Assembly: GCA_951640165.1 (NCBI GenBank)
Contig: OX621247.1
Span: 26,820,001-26,884,000 of the forward strand
Origin: Pseudoips prasinana
Lineage: Eukaryota; Arthropoda; Insecta; Lepidoptera; Nolidae
Reading direction: 5' to 3'
Length of the DNA: 64,000 nt
Shown: one piece after another, positions 8,757 to 18,840 of the stretch
How the letters are laid out: each line of letters opens with the position of its first letter
Numbering within the stretch: the stretch's first letter is position 1
Notes under the pieces: model-generated
The model's input: only the letters and a program-made list of their open reading frames with translations
The model's database searches: none
What the model was told of the DNA's origin: nothing
Program-made: the position numbers and the translations under genes

Positions 8757-10553
8757 TTACGATAGGAAATGTGTCTTTATTCTTCTTTTAAAAGAGTCTA
8801 GAGACGGACTAGCGCGAATAGAGTGAGGAAGGGAGTTCCAAAGACGCACTGCACGGACGGTGAAGGAACCATCATAGCGACTAGAGCTGTGTAAAGGATT
8901 ACGGAGGAGAAGCGAAATAGAAGATCGACAGGGTTTTCCCCTGGGGACTAAGTACTCAAAGCGTTCATGAAGGTACGTAGGAGAATTAGGATTATGAAGG
9001 ATAGAGTAAAGTAAAGAGAAATTCGGACACATGGTCGTACTTCCGGAGACCGTAGATGAAGCGGATGCACAAGTTCTGCAGGCGTTCAAGCTTATCCAGA
9101 AGTTCATTAGTAGCATCAAGATAACAGACATCAGCATAGTCAAGAAGAGGAAGTAGAAGGGATTGAGCAAGAAGGACTTTGGTCTGAAAAGGTAAAAATT
9201 TCTGAATACGCTTGAGAGACTGAAACGAGTAGTACACTTTCCTGCTTACCTCTGCAATGTGATTGTTCCACGAAAGATAATTGTCGAATAAAACTCCCAG
9301 ATTTTTAGCGGTCATGGAATATGTGATAGTGTCATCATCGAAGACGATAGGAGGAATAGTATTATTTTTAAGGAGACTGAACATATATCTGCCACCAATA
9401 ATGAGAGCTTGTGATTTGGATGGGTTGACCAGAAGGCCAAACGATTTAGCCCACTCACAAATGTTTCCAAGATCACTATTGATGGCATCTACTGCCAGAC
9501 TCTAGTCCTCTGCTTTGAAGTGACGATATAGCTGCAAGTCGTCCGCATAGAGATGGTAATGAGAAGAAATAATTTTAGTGATGGCGTTTATAAAAACGGA
9601 GAAGAGCAGAGGAGAGAGTACGCCACCTTGAGGAACACCGGCAGTCAGGTCACACCATTCAGAGAAAGCCCCATCAGAGCGGACCGACTGCGAGCGACCT
9701 CGAAGGTATGAGTTGAACCACATGAAAACAGGTGCGCGAGACATTAAGTGAGGATAGGATGCCAAGAAGGATGTCATAGTCTACAGAATTAAAGGCATTG
9801 CTGAAGTCAAGCAGTACCAGTATAGTGAGGAGTTTCCGCTCCATGGCTAAGCGGATGTCGTCGGTGATTTTCACTAAAGCTGTGACAGTGCTATGGCCAG
9901 GGCGGAAACCGGATTGGTAGGGACTGAGAAGACAATGAGAGGAAAGATACTGAGAGAATTGATTATGCACCACACTCTCTAGTACCTTGGACAGGATTGG
10001 AAGAATTGATATTGGGCGGTATTGGGATACGGATGTTGGATTGGTTGATTTGGGAAGTGGGATGATGTGCGCTTTTTTCCACGCTGTGGGGAAGTAACTC
10101 GAGTCCAAAGAGAAGTTAATGAGGTGTTTTAATATAGATTGCAGATTTTGAATAAACACTTGGTGACTGATCAACTACTTTATATTTGATATCCTCGCGG
10201 AGGTAGATAGCCACTCCACCGCCACCCTTGCCGGTTCGGTAATTTCTCAGTAGTTTGTAACCAGGCAAAGAGTACTGAGAAGAAGGAAGTGCTGGTTTAA
10301 GAAAAGACTCTGAAATGAGGACAGCATGAACAAGATTAGAGTCGAAAGTTGACAAAAGATCGGGATAGTGGGAGTGGACGCTTTGAGCATTTATATGTAC
10401 AACGTTAAAATATTTAAGAGAAGAAGAAAGAACAGAAAGAAGATGATCACGTAAAAGAACGGATTCATCGTCACTAAGAGCACTAGTGTAATGTTCGTCA
10501 GAGGCGCTAGAAGAAGAACAAGTTAAAAAACTATCGTCATGATTATCATACAT
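8757..10553 (-). pseudogene. LINE ORF2 (endonuclease/reverse transcriptase), frameshifted and internally deleted
   Basis: ORF2 proteins nick the target DNA and reverse-transcribe the LINE RNA onto it. The N-terminal part (10553-about 10150) shows VVHINAQSVHSHYPDLL and VLISESFLKP of an AP-type endonuclease, then stops before the catalytic GDFN and SDH motifs. The sequence jumps directly into the reverse transcriptase start (FPTAWKKAHIIPLPK). The polymerase core is readable: QYRPISILPILSKVLE, GFRPGHST, LLDFSNAFNSVDYD, GVPQGGVLSPLL, and the YADD catalytic motif near 9550. Disruptions are the endonuclease-RT deletion near 10150, a frameshift near 9770, an in-frame TAG at 9502-9504 after YRHFKAED, and a frameshift near 9030. 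It cannot encode an active enzyme. Confidence 0.9.
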
Positions 10554-10591
10554 AAATAAAATAAAATGCTATACAAGAAGATTATATAAAA

Positions 10592-10598
<7 letters not shown>

Positions 10599-10662
<64 letters not shown>
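10599..10662. repeat. (TA)n microsatellite
   Basis: An uninterrupted alternating TA tract of about 64 bases lies inside the decayed LINE, between ORF1 and ORF2. Confidence 0.98.
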
Positions 10663-10667
<5 letters not shown>

Positions 10668-11060
10668 TCTAAGTTTATATCAAATAACTTTCAATACTCT
10701 GAGCACTCACTACTGCATTATATTTAAAATAACACTCATGGTACCAAAACTCAAAAGCCTCGGTCAAGAAGGGCATAGTAAAATTAAAACAATAAAGTAA
10801 TAACCGTAACAATATTAAACTGGAGGTAGTTGGATATTTTGGACGGCTAAAGCCGTCGAATGTTTAATTTCCGAGGTAATAAGTTGTTAGTGAACAAAAT
10901 AATAGTGACACAATTACCTACAAATTACATTGATACGAAAATGATTAAAGTAAGACGTGAAAGTGCAGAGTGAGTTATACTGCTATAATATAAGTCGACC
11001 AATTTGAAAAGTCACAACAATGTTTACTTCACCGCCTTCCGGGATTTATCCGAAGTAGAA

Positions 11061-11405
11061 CTAGACATCATGCCGGTATCTTGTTGTTGATGTTGTTGGA
11101 TGAGTTGACGAGCCGTGTGCAGGTTTCTTGAGAGCTTTGCCCGTAGTCATCACGACGGCGGGAAACTGGGCTTTAAGACGGTTGAGCTCAGCCATTGACT
11201 CAATTTTGTGCATAGATTTGTCCTGCAACTGGATCATGATTTTACCGTCGGAACTCCAGCACGACCTCATGGAAAAATGCTGCCTGGCGGCCATAAAAAC
11301 ATCATGACGCGGTTTTGTGCGAAATTCAGAGAGTGTGAAGCCGTAACCTTTTAGAGATGTTTTGTTTTTCCACACCTCGCTTCTTATGCTGTAACGTTCG
11401 AAACG
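11061..11405 (-). pseudogene. LINE ORF1 C-terminal remnant
   Basis: Non-LTR ORF1 proteins are nucleic-acid chaperones that package the element RNA. The open frame reads FERYSIRSEVWKNKTSLKGY, then FTLSEFRTKPRHDVFMAAR and CWSSDGKIMIQLQ. This matches the remembered pattern of insect LINE ORF1 C-termini (a conserved FTLxEFRTKxRHDVxMAAR-like block and a DGxI block). It is cut off upstream at about 11405, where SINE-F sequence starts, so the N-terminal part is missing. The usable frame continues upstream of the first ATG at 11375. It lies about 500 bp 5' of the ORF2 remnant, the expected order. Confidence 0.7.
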
Positions 11406-11408
11406 TAT

Positions 11409-11803
11409 TTATGATGATGATGATATCCTCCCGGCCGAATTTCGGCCCTGGCGGCCATTCTTAATGGAGATTAGCCAATTGCGCAGAACATATTATAGTG
11501 CACAAGTGTGTGCGCAGACACAGGGGCACTTTCTATTCCATCACTGACATGATCCGATGGGACGACTAGTGACACGACCGGAAAGACGTCAGGTACAGGA
11601 CCGAAGGCTTTACGTGCTCTCCGAGGCACGGGGGTATAATACCACCAACTCCCAGATTTCGGGCTGATATGCTGATATGCTGAGAAATTTTTCGTTTTTT
11701 TTACAGAAAAGTCCCAAATCACTTTTTGGGCCAACCCGGGATTTGAACCCAGAACCTCGTGATCTGCGTGTGAACACGCTACCGCTAGACCAACGGGGCA
11801 GTC
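11409..11803 (-). mobile_element. SINE-F, nearly full length
   Basis: On the minus strand the tRNA-like head is GACTGCCCCGTTGGTCTAGC with an A box (TAGCGGTAGCG) and B box (GGTTCAAATCC). The body (about 300 bp) includes GCCTCGGAGAGCACGTAAAG and GTCTGCGCACACACTTGTGC, and ends with (ATC)n. Fragments of the family are at 1512 and 41242. It abuts the truncated LINE ORF1. Confidence 0.85.
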
Positions 11804-12058
11804 CATTACAGGGGATAGGTCATAGTCGAGTGCGAAAACTTCACATGCCATAAGGAACATTTTTGAATAACCCTTAGGCATGCAGATTTCCTTACGGTGT
11901 TTTTGTTCACCGTTTTAACTACGAAAGCATTAGTTTCTCATACATACTGTATTAATTTGAAAAGTCAGTCGTGCATTCGGTGTATAGTCGAGACCGCTGC
12001 CTCAGTCCAACTATTTATTTTGTTATCTGTAAATACTTTGAAGTCGAGATACCCTATA

Positions 12059-12244
12059 TCCTACTAATATTATAAATGAAAAAGTTTGTGAGTATGGATG
12101 GATGTATGGATGTTTGTGACTCTTTTGCGCAAAAACTGCCGAACGGATTTTGATGAAACTTTGTAGTAATATAGCTTATATATCCGAATAATACATAGGC
12201 TATATATAAAGTTTAACGCGGGTAAAATTGCGGGGCACAGCTAG
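12059..12244 (+). mobile_element. Non-autonomous Helitron-like element
   Basis: It starts TCCTACTAATATTATAAATG and ends with the hairpin CGCGGGTAAAATTGCGGGG and CACAGCTAG, flanked by A and T. An internal GGATGGATGTATGGATG repeat is present. Confidence 0.9.
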
Positions 12245-12245
12245 T

Positions 12246-12720
12246 TATTTATATTCTTATTTATATAAGATGTCTTAAGTTACGATTCCATGCACCTTTT
12301 AAATTGCTTTATAAATATTTTTGGACCATCACAGCCTTAGTAAGGTTTACAAAATTTGAACATTTTGATCATAACAAGTTCCAACGTTAAATCCGTACGT
12401 AAACCTACATTACCCTATTAAGCCTGGGGCTATGTCGGACCAGTGAATTGTAAACAGTCCTTCATACGTCACTACCCATGCTATGAAATGCTATAAAATC
12501 AGTCAGCTTTAAAGCCGATATGAGCGAGAAACAATGGGATTTACTGACACAACTACAGCAATATGCAAGCACCAGTGACGTGGGCTTTATATACATAATA
12601 CCGATCGGCTTTCTTATTACCAACCCGCTTTTTACTAGAGTACCTACATTAAAAGCTGCTTCTGACTAGGTCAAGCAGACTTCATTCTTTCAGTTATTCA
12701 TGGGTTATATAAAATAGAAG
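12246..12720. other. Unremarkable sequence
   Basis: No supported gene or repeat was seen. Confidence 0.5.
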
Positions 12721-12723
12721 AAG

Positions 12724-13080
12724 TTTGACGGGCCTGTTCGATTCCCACCCAGGACAGATATTTGTGTGCATGAACATGTCTGTTTGTCCTGAGTTTGAGT
12801 GTAATCACACTAATATTATAAAGGCAAAAGTTTGTGAGTGTGTTTGTTTTTGTTTTAAAATTTGGTATGGAGATAGCTGACACCCTGGATTAATACGTAG
12901 GCTATAATTTATAAAGTCTAACGCGGGTAAAACCGCGGGGCCCAGCTATTTATCTATATAAGTATGTATTTACAAAGAAAAATAAGTATATGTAGTATAT
13001 CAGTCATCTGGTTTCCATAATACAAGCTCTGCTTAGTTTGGGATCAGATGGCTGTGTGTAAACAATGTCCCAGGATATTT
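12724..13080 (+). mobile_element. SINE-A copy split by a Helitron-like element
   Basis: TTGACGGGCCTGTTCGATTC shows that most of the tRNA-like head between the A and B boxes has been deleted. The body runs to GTGTAA at 12804, is interrupted by the Helitron-like element, and resumes with TTATCTATATAAGTATG at 12950. It ends at ATGTCCCAGGATATTT. Confidence 0.9.
12805..12949 (+). mobile_element. Helitron-like element nested in SINE-A
   Basis: TC plus ACACTAATATTATAAAGGC at the start and CGCGGGTAAAACCGCGGGG CCCAGCTAT at the end. The final CTAG has mutated to CTAT. Removing it restores the SINE-A consensus GTGTAATTATCTATATAAG exactly, with no target duplication. Confidence 0.9.
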
Positions 13081-13859
13081 TATGTGGGAGTGTCTGTATG
13101 CGAGACAGCAGACTAAAGCAGAGCTCATGCTCTCCGTAATATCTGTACCTCTCTGATACCTACGCCTCTGATTACGACTATCGCCCTCCACGACTATCAG
13201 TTTGCATTCGTATCGAAAAAATGCCACTTCCGATCCTCAATCGGCGGCATCTTCACGTATTAATAGTTTTACAAAATGTCTCTAAAACCCCCACAAAAAT
13301 ATCGGCTTAGCTTTTGATTCAATTCACACTACGCCACTAGTAGGCATATATACGTTGTCGAGCCATTTATGAAATCACTAAGCCCGGATAAAAACCCGAT
13401 ACCCGGGATTTTTGTCATAACTCCAAAGTAAATTAGGTTTTTACCGAACAATATTGTTGGAAAAATAAATGTATAGAGACAAAGTAACACGTGACAGATT
13501 TTGTACATTTATTCGGGTCGGAATTTTCAATAAGCGCGCTTTTCACTAGAGTGCGCTTTTTATATTTCTTTTTGCTTAGATTTTTAGGCTTGTAGGTATT
13601 AATATTTATGAAATAGGCAAAAAATAATGGATTCATTTAATCCATTATTTTTTGCATTTTTACATGACCAAATATTGTTATGAATATTGATGTATTACAA
13701 TATTTTTTTAGATAGTTTGTATTTTAGATTTGTATTGGAGAATTCCCTCCTTGATAAGCGTCAGATAAATAAGATGGGGATAATGATGGGTGATATTGGA
13801 CTCATACCGACTATTATATAACCAACAACCATATTTTTAGACATTCCTTAATAATAACA
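13081..13859. other. Mostly unique sequence with a short palindrome
   Basis: No gene was supported. A hairpin (AAAAATAATGGATTCATTTAATCCATTATTTTTT region, about 13617-13651) is present, and GCGCTTTTCACTAGAGTGCGCTT occurs at 13533-13555. Neither was assigned to a family. Confidence 0.45.
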
Positions 13860-14065
13860 TTAATAATTTTAATGTCGTGTTTCTGCGTGTGAGTAAGGTC
13901 GCCAGTGCTCATCGGGGTGGGGGAACGGGTCAGCAACACTTGTTTGCTGACTCTTAAAGGCCGGCAACACACCCGCGACTCCTTGGTGTTGCGAGTGTCC
14001 ATGGGCGGCGGTGATCACTTACCATCAGGTGACCCATTTGCTCGTTTGTCGCCCTCTGATATATA
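13860..14065 (+). repeat. Dispersed lepidopteran repeat (GGCCGGCAACACACCCGCGA)
   Basis: AAAGGCCGGCAACACACC, GGTGTTGCGAGTGTCCATGG and GGTGATCACTTACCATCAGG are words I recognise from a very common moth and butterfly interspersed repeat, usually taken as a LINE or SINE 3' region. Only one copy is in this window, so the assignment rests on memory. Confidence 0.65.
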
Positions 14066-14461
14066 TATAAACAACCCTCATTCTGGGTTTTCCTACCTTT
14101 CCTATTCATTATAAGGGAGCTGTTATTTCCTGTGGAACACGCCGATGCATGCCATGTATGTTCTCAATACTCTACCGTACTCCGTGTGGTCGCCAAATGT
14201 CTCCTCCACGAGCCTTAATAACCTCTGGTCAAGCTATGTGGACGCTCTTCCTTTGATCTTTTTAGTAGTTTCTCACAACAGACAGTACTCTGCCTGTATT
14301 CTGCCTGCGACTAACGGGATTAGTCCCTGAATCTCTCTTCACTCATTCCAACCAATCTACGTCTTTTTACACTCGGTACTTGCCATTTTTTGCATTTCTA
14401 CAAGTGTCCATACAAAGGTTGTCTAGAATATATATCAACATGTTTGAGTACATTATTTCAT
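14066..14461. other. Unassigned sequence
   Basis: Somewhat pyrimidine-rich. No gene or repeat was recognised. Confidence 0.4.
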
Positions 14462-14612
14462 CATGTCAGTCGAATGAGGTCCTCGCTGGACAAAGACCTC
14501 CTAAAAAGATCTTCCCAGTGGAATTGTATAATGCCATAATCGCTACGCTTTGCGTAGTAGTCGGCGATCGCAGTATGATGGTGAACAGGGAGAGGTTGCC
14601 TGTTCTCTTGTA
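14462..14612 (-). repeat. Repeat G, partial
   Basis: TGAGGTCCTCGCTGGACAAA, GCCATAATCGCTACGCTT and GGCGATCGCAGTATGATGG align with the other G copies. The far end is missing. Confidence 0.65.
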
Positions 14613-14639
14613 GAAATGGTATATTATTTAAAACCATGT

Positions 14640-14875
14640 ATTGTTAGCTCGTAGAACCGACAGCTGATGGGGCAGAAAGGTTCTCGAGTGGCGACCACGA
14701 ACCGGAAGACGCAGCGTGAGCAGGCCACCTACAAGGCGGACCGACGTTCTTGCAAGGGACGTGGGAAGTCGCTGGATGCGGGCAGCCCAGGACCGGCTAT
14801 TGTGGAGATCCTTGGTGGAGGCCTTTGTCCAGTAGTGGACGTCTTTCGGCTGATATGATTATTGTTATTAATTCT
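14640..14875 (+). pseudogene. RTE-type LINE, extreme C-terminus and 3' tail
   Basis: RTE-clade LINEs encode an endonuclease/reverse transcriptase, of which only the last 60 or so codons remain. The plus strand from 14677 reads WRPRTGRRSVSRPPTRRTDV, then RWMRAAQDRLLWRSL and VEAFVQ, an in-frame TAG, then WTSFG and TGA. Family members usually end QQWTSFG, so the TAG replaces a glutamine codon. A GATATGATTATTG tail follows. The insertion is 5'-truncated, typical of the family. Related tail pieces lie at 30050 and 62980. Confidence 0.75.
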
Positions 14876-15572
14876 GCCGTTGCACTAATTACTAAACTAA
14901 TTTAATTACATATCTCTCTCTGATATGGGTCGTATGAAAAGAACATGTCATACGTAAAACTGTCAAACTGCTAAAACTTTTATTACGCTTACCAATTATA
15001 CGTCCCGGGAGCATTATTAGTTGAATGGTTTTGACATGTCGCTTATTTTGCTTTGATATTTCGCGCTTAAACTAAATTAACACAACTTTTACACTGTCCT
15101 GTTCATTAGGACTATGTTAAAAAGAGATGCAATGATTTAAAATTAGTTTAGTCAGTATTCTGTAGAATCGGTGGCACTGTACTGTAAAACAAACAAATTT
15201 AACTGGTTGCCTGACAAAGAAGCCATTTGCATTTATTTCCGTAGCAGTCTAAACAATTATTTGCAACAAAATGACAATCAAACAATTCAAATTTGTTGGG
15301 CGACTTGTAAACTTATGGACCTGAGTTCTAAACTTTTAATTAAGTAAAGGGAATTTCCGTAAACGTCGTTTGAGGCAATTTGTGAAGTTTTAACGACTGT
15401 CAACAACTCGGAACGCGCGGGACCGATTTAAGTTGACGGTGATCGATTTAAAAGTGAAAATGTTAAAAAATGTCGCAGCATGTTGCAGTGATGTAAAGCT
15501 AAATGAGATGTGTTTTAGACGGTATTGGGTGACCGGGGCTAAACACGGAATGATATTGTCATCATCATCTTC
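14876..15572. other. Unremarkable AT-rich sequence
   Basis: No supported gene or repeat was seen. Confidence 0.5.
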
Positions 15573-15792
15573 ATAACATCTGTAAGAAGTCCACCGGTGG
15601 AGAAATGCCTCTCCACCAGGAATCATCTTTGAGGCTATGCCATAATCGCTGCGATTGGCACGCGGGTTGGCGATTGCAGTAAGACGGACATAGTACTCAG
15701 AAGCAAGTCCTCTGGTAGATATTTCCTCGGGTCGACTTGTACGCCCCCCAAGGTGATGATATTATGATATTCGCCGCCGTTACCAGACAGCA
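15573..15792 (-). repeat. Repeat G copy
   Basis: GTAAGAAGTCCACCGGTGGAG, GCCATAATCGCTGCGATTGG, GTAGATATTTCCTCGGGTCG and GGTGATGATATTATGATATT follow the order seen in other G copies. It is diverged near the left end. Confidence 0.6.
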
Positions 15793-16483
15793 AAAACCAT
15801 ATTGTCATCGCTATGGAAAGATACTTCTAATATTTTAAGTATATTACATGTTATCTGCCTCCTAATCATTTATCAAAGTCATAGCTTTGGCTTTGATAAA
15901 AATTTCTATTCTAAGAAACTTGACCATAGAGATTATCTCTGTGGGTATTATCTACATTTACCTTTTGTTAGGTTTGTGAACCATTAGTCGGTTTAGGGGT
16001 GGACTTTGGTTTAAAACTATATACGGTGATAAGTATAATGGAACAAAGGTTTGAAGTAGGAAAATCATGTCTTATTTACACTTATAGTTTTAATACATAG
16101 TTGAACCAATGTTTGCTTAGTGACACTGTTCAATGACCGTTGCTGTTGAAATTAATTTATTTATGCATTATGTACGATTATATACATGCAGGTAATGAAA
16201 GGTAAAAAAGGGCTAAAGAATTCTGATATCTTATGACCAGGACGGATATCAAAAGTCATACAATTTGTGTAATGTAATTTATCAATGTCCTTTTATTGAT
16301 ATGTATTGTGTAACAAAATCTCTTGAATTTTGAATTATAGTGCAAATATTGCAATGTTTTACATTGGAATAAAGTATTTTTTTAGAATATCATGCAAAAC
16401 TCAAAATACAAGAATAGCGATCAGATTATGCATGTTTTCGTATTTTACAAAATGGTTTATTTTAATCACTTTATTTTCATGTG
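15793..16483. other. Unremarkable AT-rich sequence
   Basis: No supported gene or repeat was seen. Confidence 0.5.
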
Positions 16484-16706
16484 AGCCAAAGTAAGTCCAG
16501 TGCTGGACAAAAGCCTCCCCAAAGAATGGGGGGATTTGCCATAAGCGCCCCGCTTGGCAGACAGGTGGACGATTACAGTTTAATGGTCATAGTTCACAGT
16601 AAACGGTGCTGCCCGTTCTCTGGTATTCCCTCTGGTGATTTATACGCCCCCCCGGGGTTAGATGGGGAGATGACATTATATGCCGTCACCACACAGCAAA
16701 TGGGTT
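16484..16706 (-). repeat. Repeat G, full-length copy
   Basis: AGTCCAGTGCTGGACAAAAG, AAGAATGGGGGGATTTGCCA, TGCTGCCCGTTCTCTGGTAT and GCCGTCACCACACAGCAAA are present in the family order. Confidence 0.7.
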
Positions 16707-16894
16707 GATAGCGCTCCTTAAGTTACACCCACTATTTATCTTACTTCTTGTATAATATAGTAACTTATATCGTTTAATCATTTAACTGTCTACTAATCTG
16801 TAGAAAAGGAAATGCAATTATAATTTTTTTTTTATTATTTCAATTTCCTTTAAAGTCTTGGTGTCTTGCCTTGTTTTTTTTTTACATTCTATAG

Positions 16895-16976
16895 TGGTTT
16901 ATTATGGCATTGTGTAAAGTTAATACCCAAAATGCAATGAAATAATAAATGATTTTGATTTTTGATTTTGAAGATA
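16895..16976 (+). repeat. Solo LINE 3' end with (GATTTT)n tail
   Basis: ATTGTGTAAAGTTAATACCC leads into AATAATAAATGATTTTGATTTTTGATTTT, the polyadenylation-like and short-repeat end of a heavily truncated LINE. Confidence 0.5.
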
Positions 16977-17127
16977 CTATAAAAATGATATATTTCCGGC
17001 TATATTTTGAATGTTTGTGGTATAATCATTCTACAAACAAATTGGATGTGTGTGCTAAAATTATATTAAATTTTGTGATAGTTTCATAAAAAATACCTTT
17101 TTAAAGTATATATGTATATTTATAACC

Positions 17128-18327
17128 AAGTGGTATTCAACTCCCGATGTATGAAACTACTTTAGCAAAGCGTTCTCTTAAGATAAGTTCCCAACAGATT
17201 TATCTTGTAAATCTGATAGCAGGTTGCATAGCTAGCAGCAATCTTAAGCTATTCGCAGCAAGAAGTGCCATACATCTTGCGGCGCATACTTTATCGCAGC
17301 CACTTAGTGCAGATGCAGAGAAATATTGTGTACACCGTACCTTATACATTTTTGAATAAATTATGTATTTACTAGGTGTTAATAATCTTAGCGTAGACCA
17401 GGTACATAGCGCAAGATTCTTAGGGGTAACCGTTGATGAGCATTTTACATGTAATGAGCACATCGAATTAATTGCCAAAAAAATTAATCAGTTCGTATTT
17501 GCTTTGCGAAAAGTTAAAGATGTCACCTCTATGAATACTGCCTTAACGGTATATCACTCATACATCAACTCAATAATTCGCTATGGTATCGTTGTATGGG
17601 GAAATGCATCTGAAATAGAGAGAATCTTTGTTGCTCAAAAGAAGTGCATCCGTGCAATGTTTAATATGCAGTGGTCAGATTCCTGTAGGCCTGTTTTTAA
17701 ATCGAATGTCCTTCTAACTGTGACGTGTATATACATATATGAAGTAGCTAGGTTTGTAAAATCTAATGTTACGTTGTTTGAATCAAGGCACAATCAAAAT
17801 AAAAGAAAAGTCACACATTTGGCTCTAGAAATCCCTGCTCCAAAGTTAGAACTTTTTCGACGGAGTTGCGTTTACATGGCTCCGTTGATATATAATGCGT
17901 TGCCTAAATCGATTACTGACCTACCGAGTAAAAAGTTTTGTATCGAATTGCGTAAGTGGTTGTTGCAGGAATGTTTTTATTCACTTAATGAATTTTTTAC
18001 CAAAAATCACTGTAAGTTTTTTAGTCTTGGTATTGTATCAAGACTGAAATATCGAAGTTGAGTGAGTTGAGTGTTTAGAAATAATTGTGTGTAGGTATTG
18101 TATTGTATTGTATGTAATGTATTTAATTAAGAGTTGACTTAGTTTAATTTATATAATTCAATTGATCAAATAAAATCAAATTTTACTAATTTATTAATAT
18201 TATGTAATTCTTATGTAACCTTTTGCATGCCGCTGTGTCGGTGAAACATGCTGATCGATGTATTCATAACAACCTTGTACCGTGTTTCTGGCAAATAAAT
18301 GTATTCTATTCTATTCTATTAAGTGGT
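17128..18327 (+). mobile_element. 5'-truncated LINE with (TTCTA)n tail and AAGTGGT target duplication
   Basis: AAGTGGT occurs at 17128-17134 and again at 18321-18327, just after the tail ATTCTATTCTATTCTATT. This marks both ends of one insertion. The insert carries the C-terminal part of an RT protein and a short 3' untranslated region with AATAAA. Truncation at the 5' end is the usual result of incomplete reverse transcription. Confidence 0.85.
17363..18061 (+). pseudogene. LINE reverse transcriptase C-terminal fragment
   Basis: A 232-residue open frame corresponds to the thumb and C-terminal domain of a CR1-group LINE ORF2. ARFLGVTVDEHF matches FLGITLDSKLQW of the large LINE at 31275-34106, YINSIIRYGIVVWGNASEIE matches its SIMSYGILLWGRAADI block, and FVAQKKCIRAMF its FVLQKRAVRAIY. 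The polymerase core with the catalytic aspartates is absent. The same frame is open upstream to about 17147 apart from a TAA at 17357-17359. Natural stop codons close the frame at 18061. It is a dead fragment, not a host gene. Confidence 0.85.
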
Positions 18328-18354
18328 TGATATATCAAGAAAATTTGTGATACG

Positions 18355-18840
18355 TATTACTGTTGGTTTAGTGGTCAGTGAGATTGAGTGCTAAGCCAGA
18401 GGTCGTGGGTTCGATCCCCATACAGGACAAACCTTTGTGTGTGTGTTTTTTTTTTTTGTTTCTTAATAATATCTAGAGACAATGTCACACAGATCATCCT
18501 AGCTCCAAACTAAGCAAAGCTATGGGTACCAGGCGACGATATACATACTCATATAGATAGATAAATACTTATATACATAGAAAACATCCATGACTCAGAA
18601 ACAAATATTCGTGCTCATCACACAAATATTTGCACTTACCGGGATTCGAACCCAGGACCACCAGCTTCGTAGGCAGGAGCACTACCAACTAGGCTACGGT
18701 GACCGTTGAATGAAGTTCGTGTAGTGAAGATTATTGGTGCTGTGTCTGAGTGTAATTTATGTATTATATTATTTTTAGGAGGATTTAGAAATATATAAGT
18801 ATGATTATCAGCTGTCTGTTTGCCATAGTACAATAATACA
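18355..18840 (+). mobile_element. SINE-C copy interrupted by SINE-D
   Basis: The head (GTGGTCAGTGAGATTGAGTG, GCTAAGCCAGAGGTCGTGGG, TTCGATCCCC) lies at 18355-18448. It is interrupted by a reverse SINE-D (18449-18712). The SINE-C body then resumes with TGTGTCTGAGTGTAATTTAT, ATATATAAGTATGATTATCA and GCCATAGTACAATAATACAC. The fuller reverse copy is at 45325-45530. Confidence 0.75.
18449..18712 (-). mobile_element. SINE-D nested in SINE-C
   Basis: On the minus strand the head is GGTCACCGTAGCCTAGTTGG, GTGCTCCTGCCTACGAAGCT and GGGTTCGAATCCCGG. The body has GAGCACGAATATTTGTTTCT and the tail reaches a T-rich run at the left edge. It matches the copy at 2462-2692. Confidence 0.85.

Larger units (their letters stand above)
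8466..11408 (-). mobile_element. Decayed non-LTR retrotransposon (LINE), CR1-group-like
   Basis: The minus strand reads, in order, an ORF1 remnant (11408-11061), an ORF2 with a partial endonuclease domain (10553-about 10150), a reverse transcriptase (about 10150-9500) and a C-terminal domain (to 8757). A 3' untranslated region follows, ending in TTTATTCTTTATTCTTTATT read on the plus strand, a repeat-type 3' tail. The 5' end stops where SINE-F begins. Domain order and the final tract (LWNSLPHSIR, FKRRIKTHF) fit the CR1/L2/Daphne group of LINEs. Clade assignment is tentative. Confidence 0.85.

Noticed and set aside
10599..10662. CRISPR-like or origin-like repeat
   Set aside because: It is a plain TA microsatellite. 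No spaced repeat array exists in the window.
11471..11881. 136-codon minus-strand frame
   Set aside because: Runs through the SINE-F copy, where the reading frame is incidental.
17200..17478. 92-codon minus-strand frame overlapping the LINE
   Set aside because: Antisense shadow of the LINE insertion.
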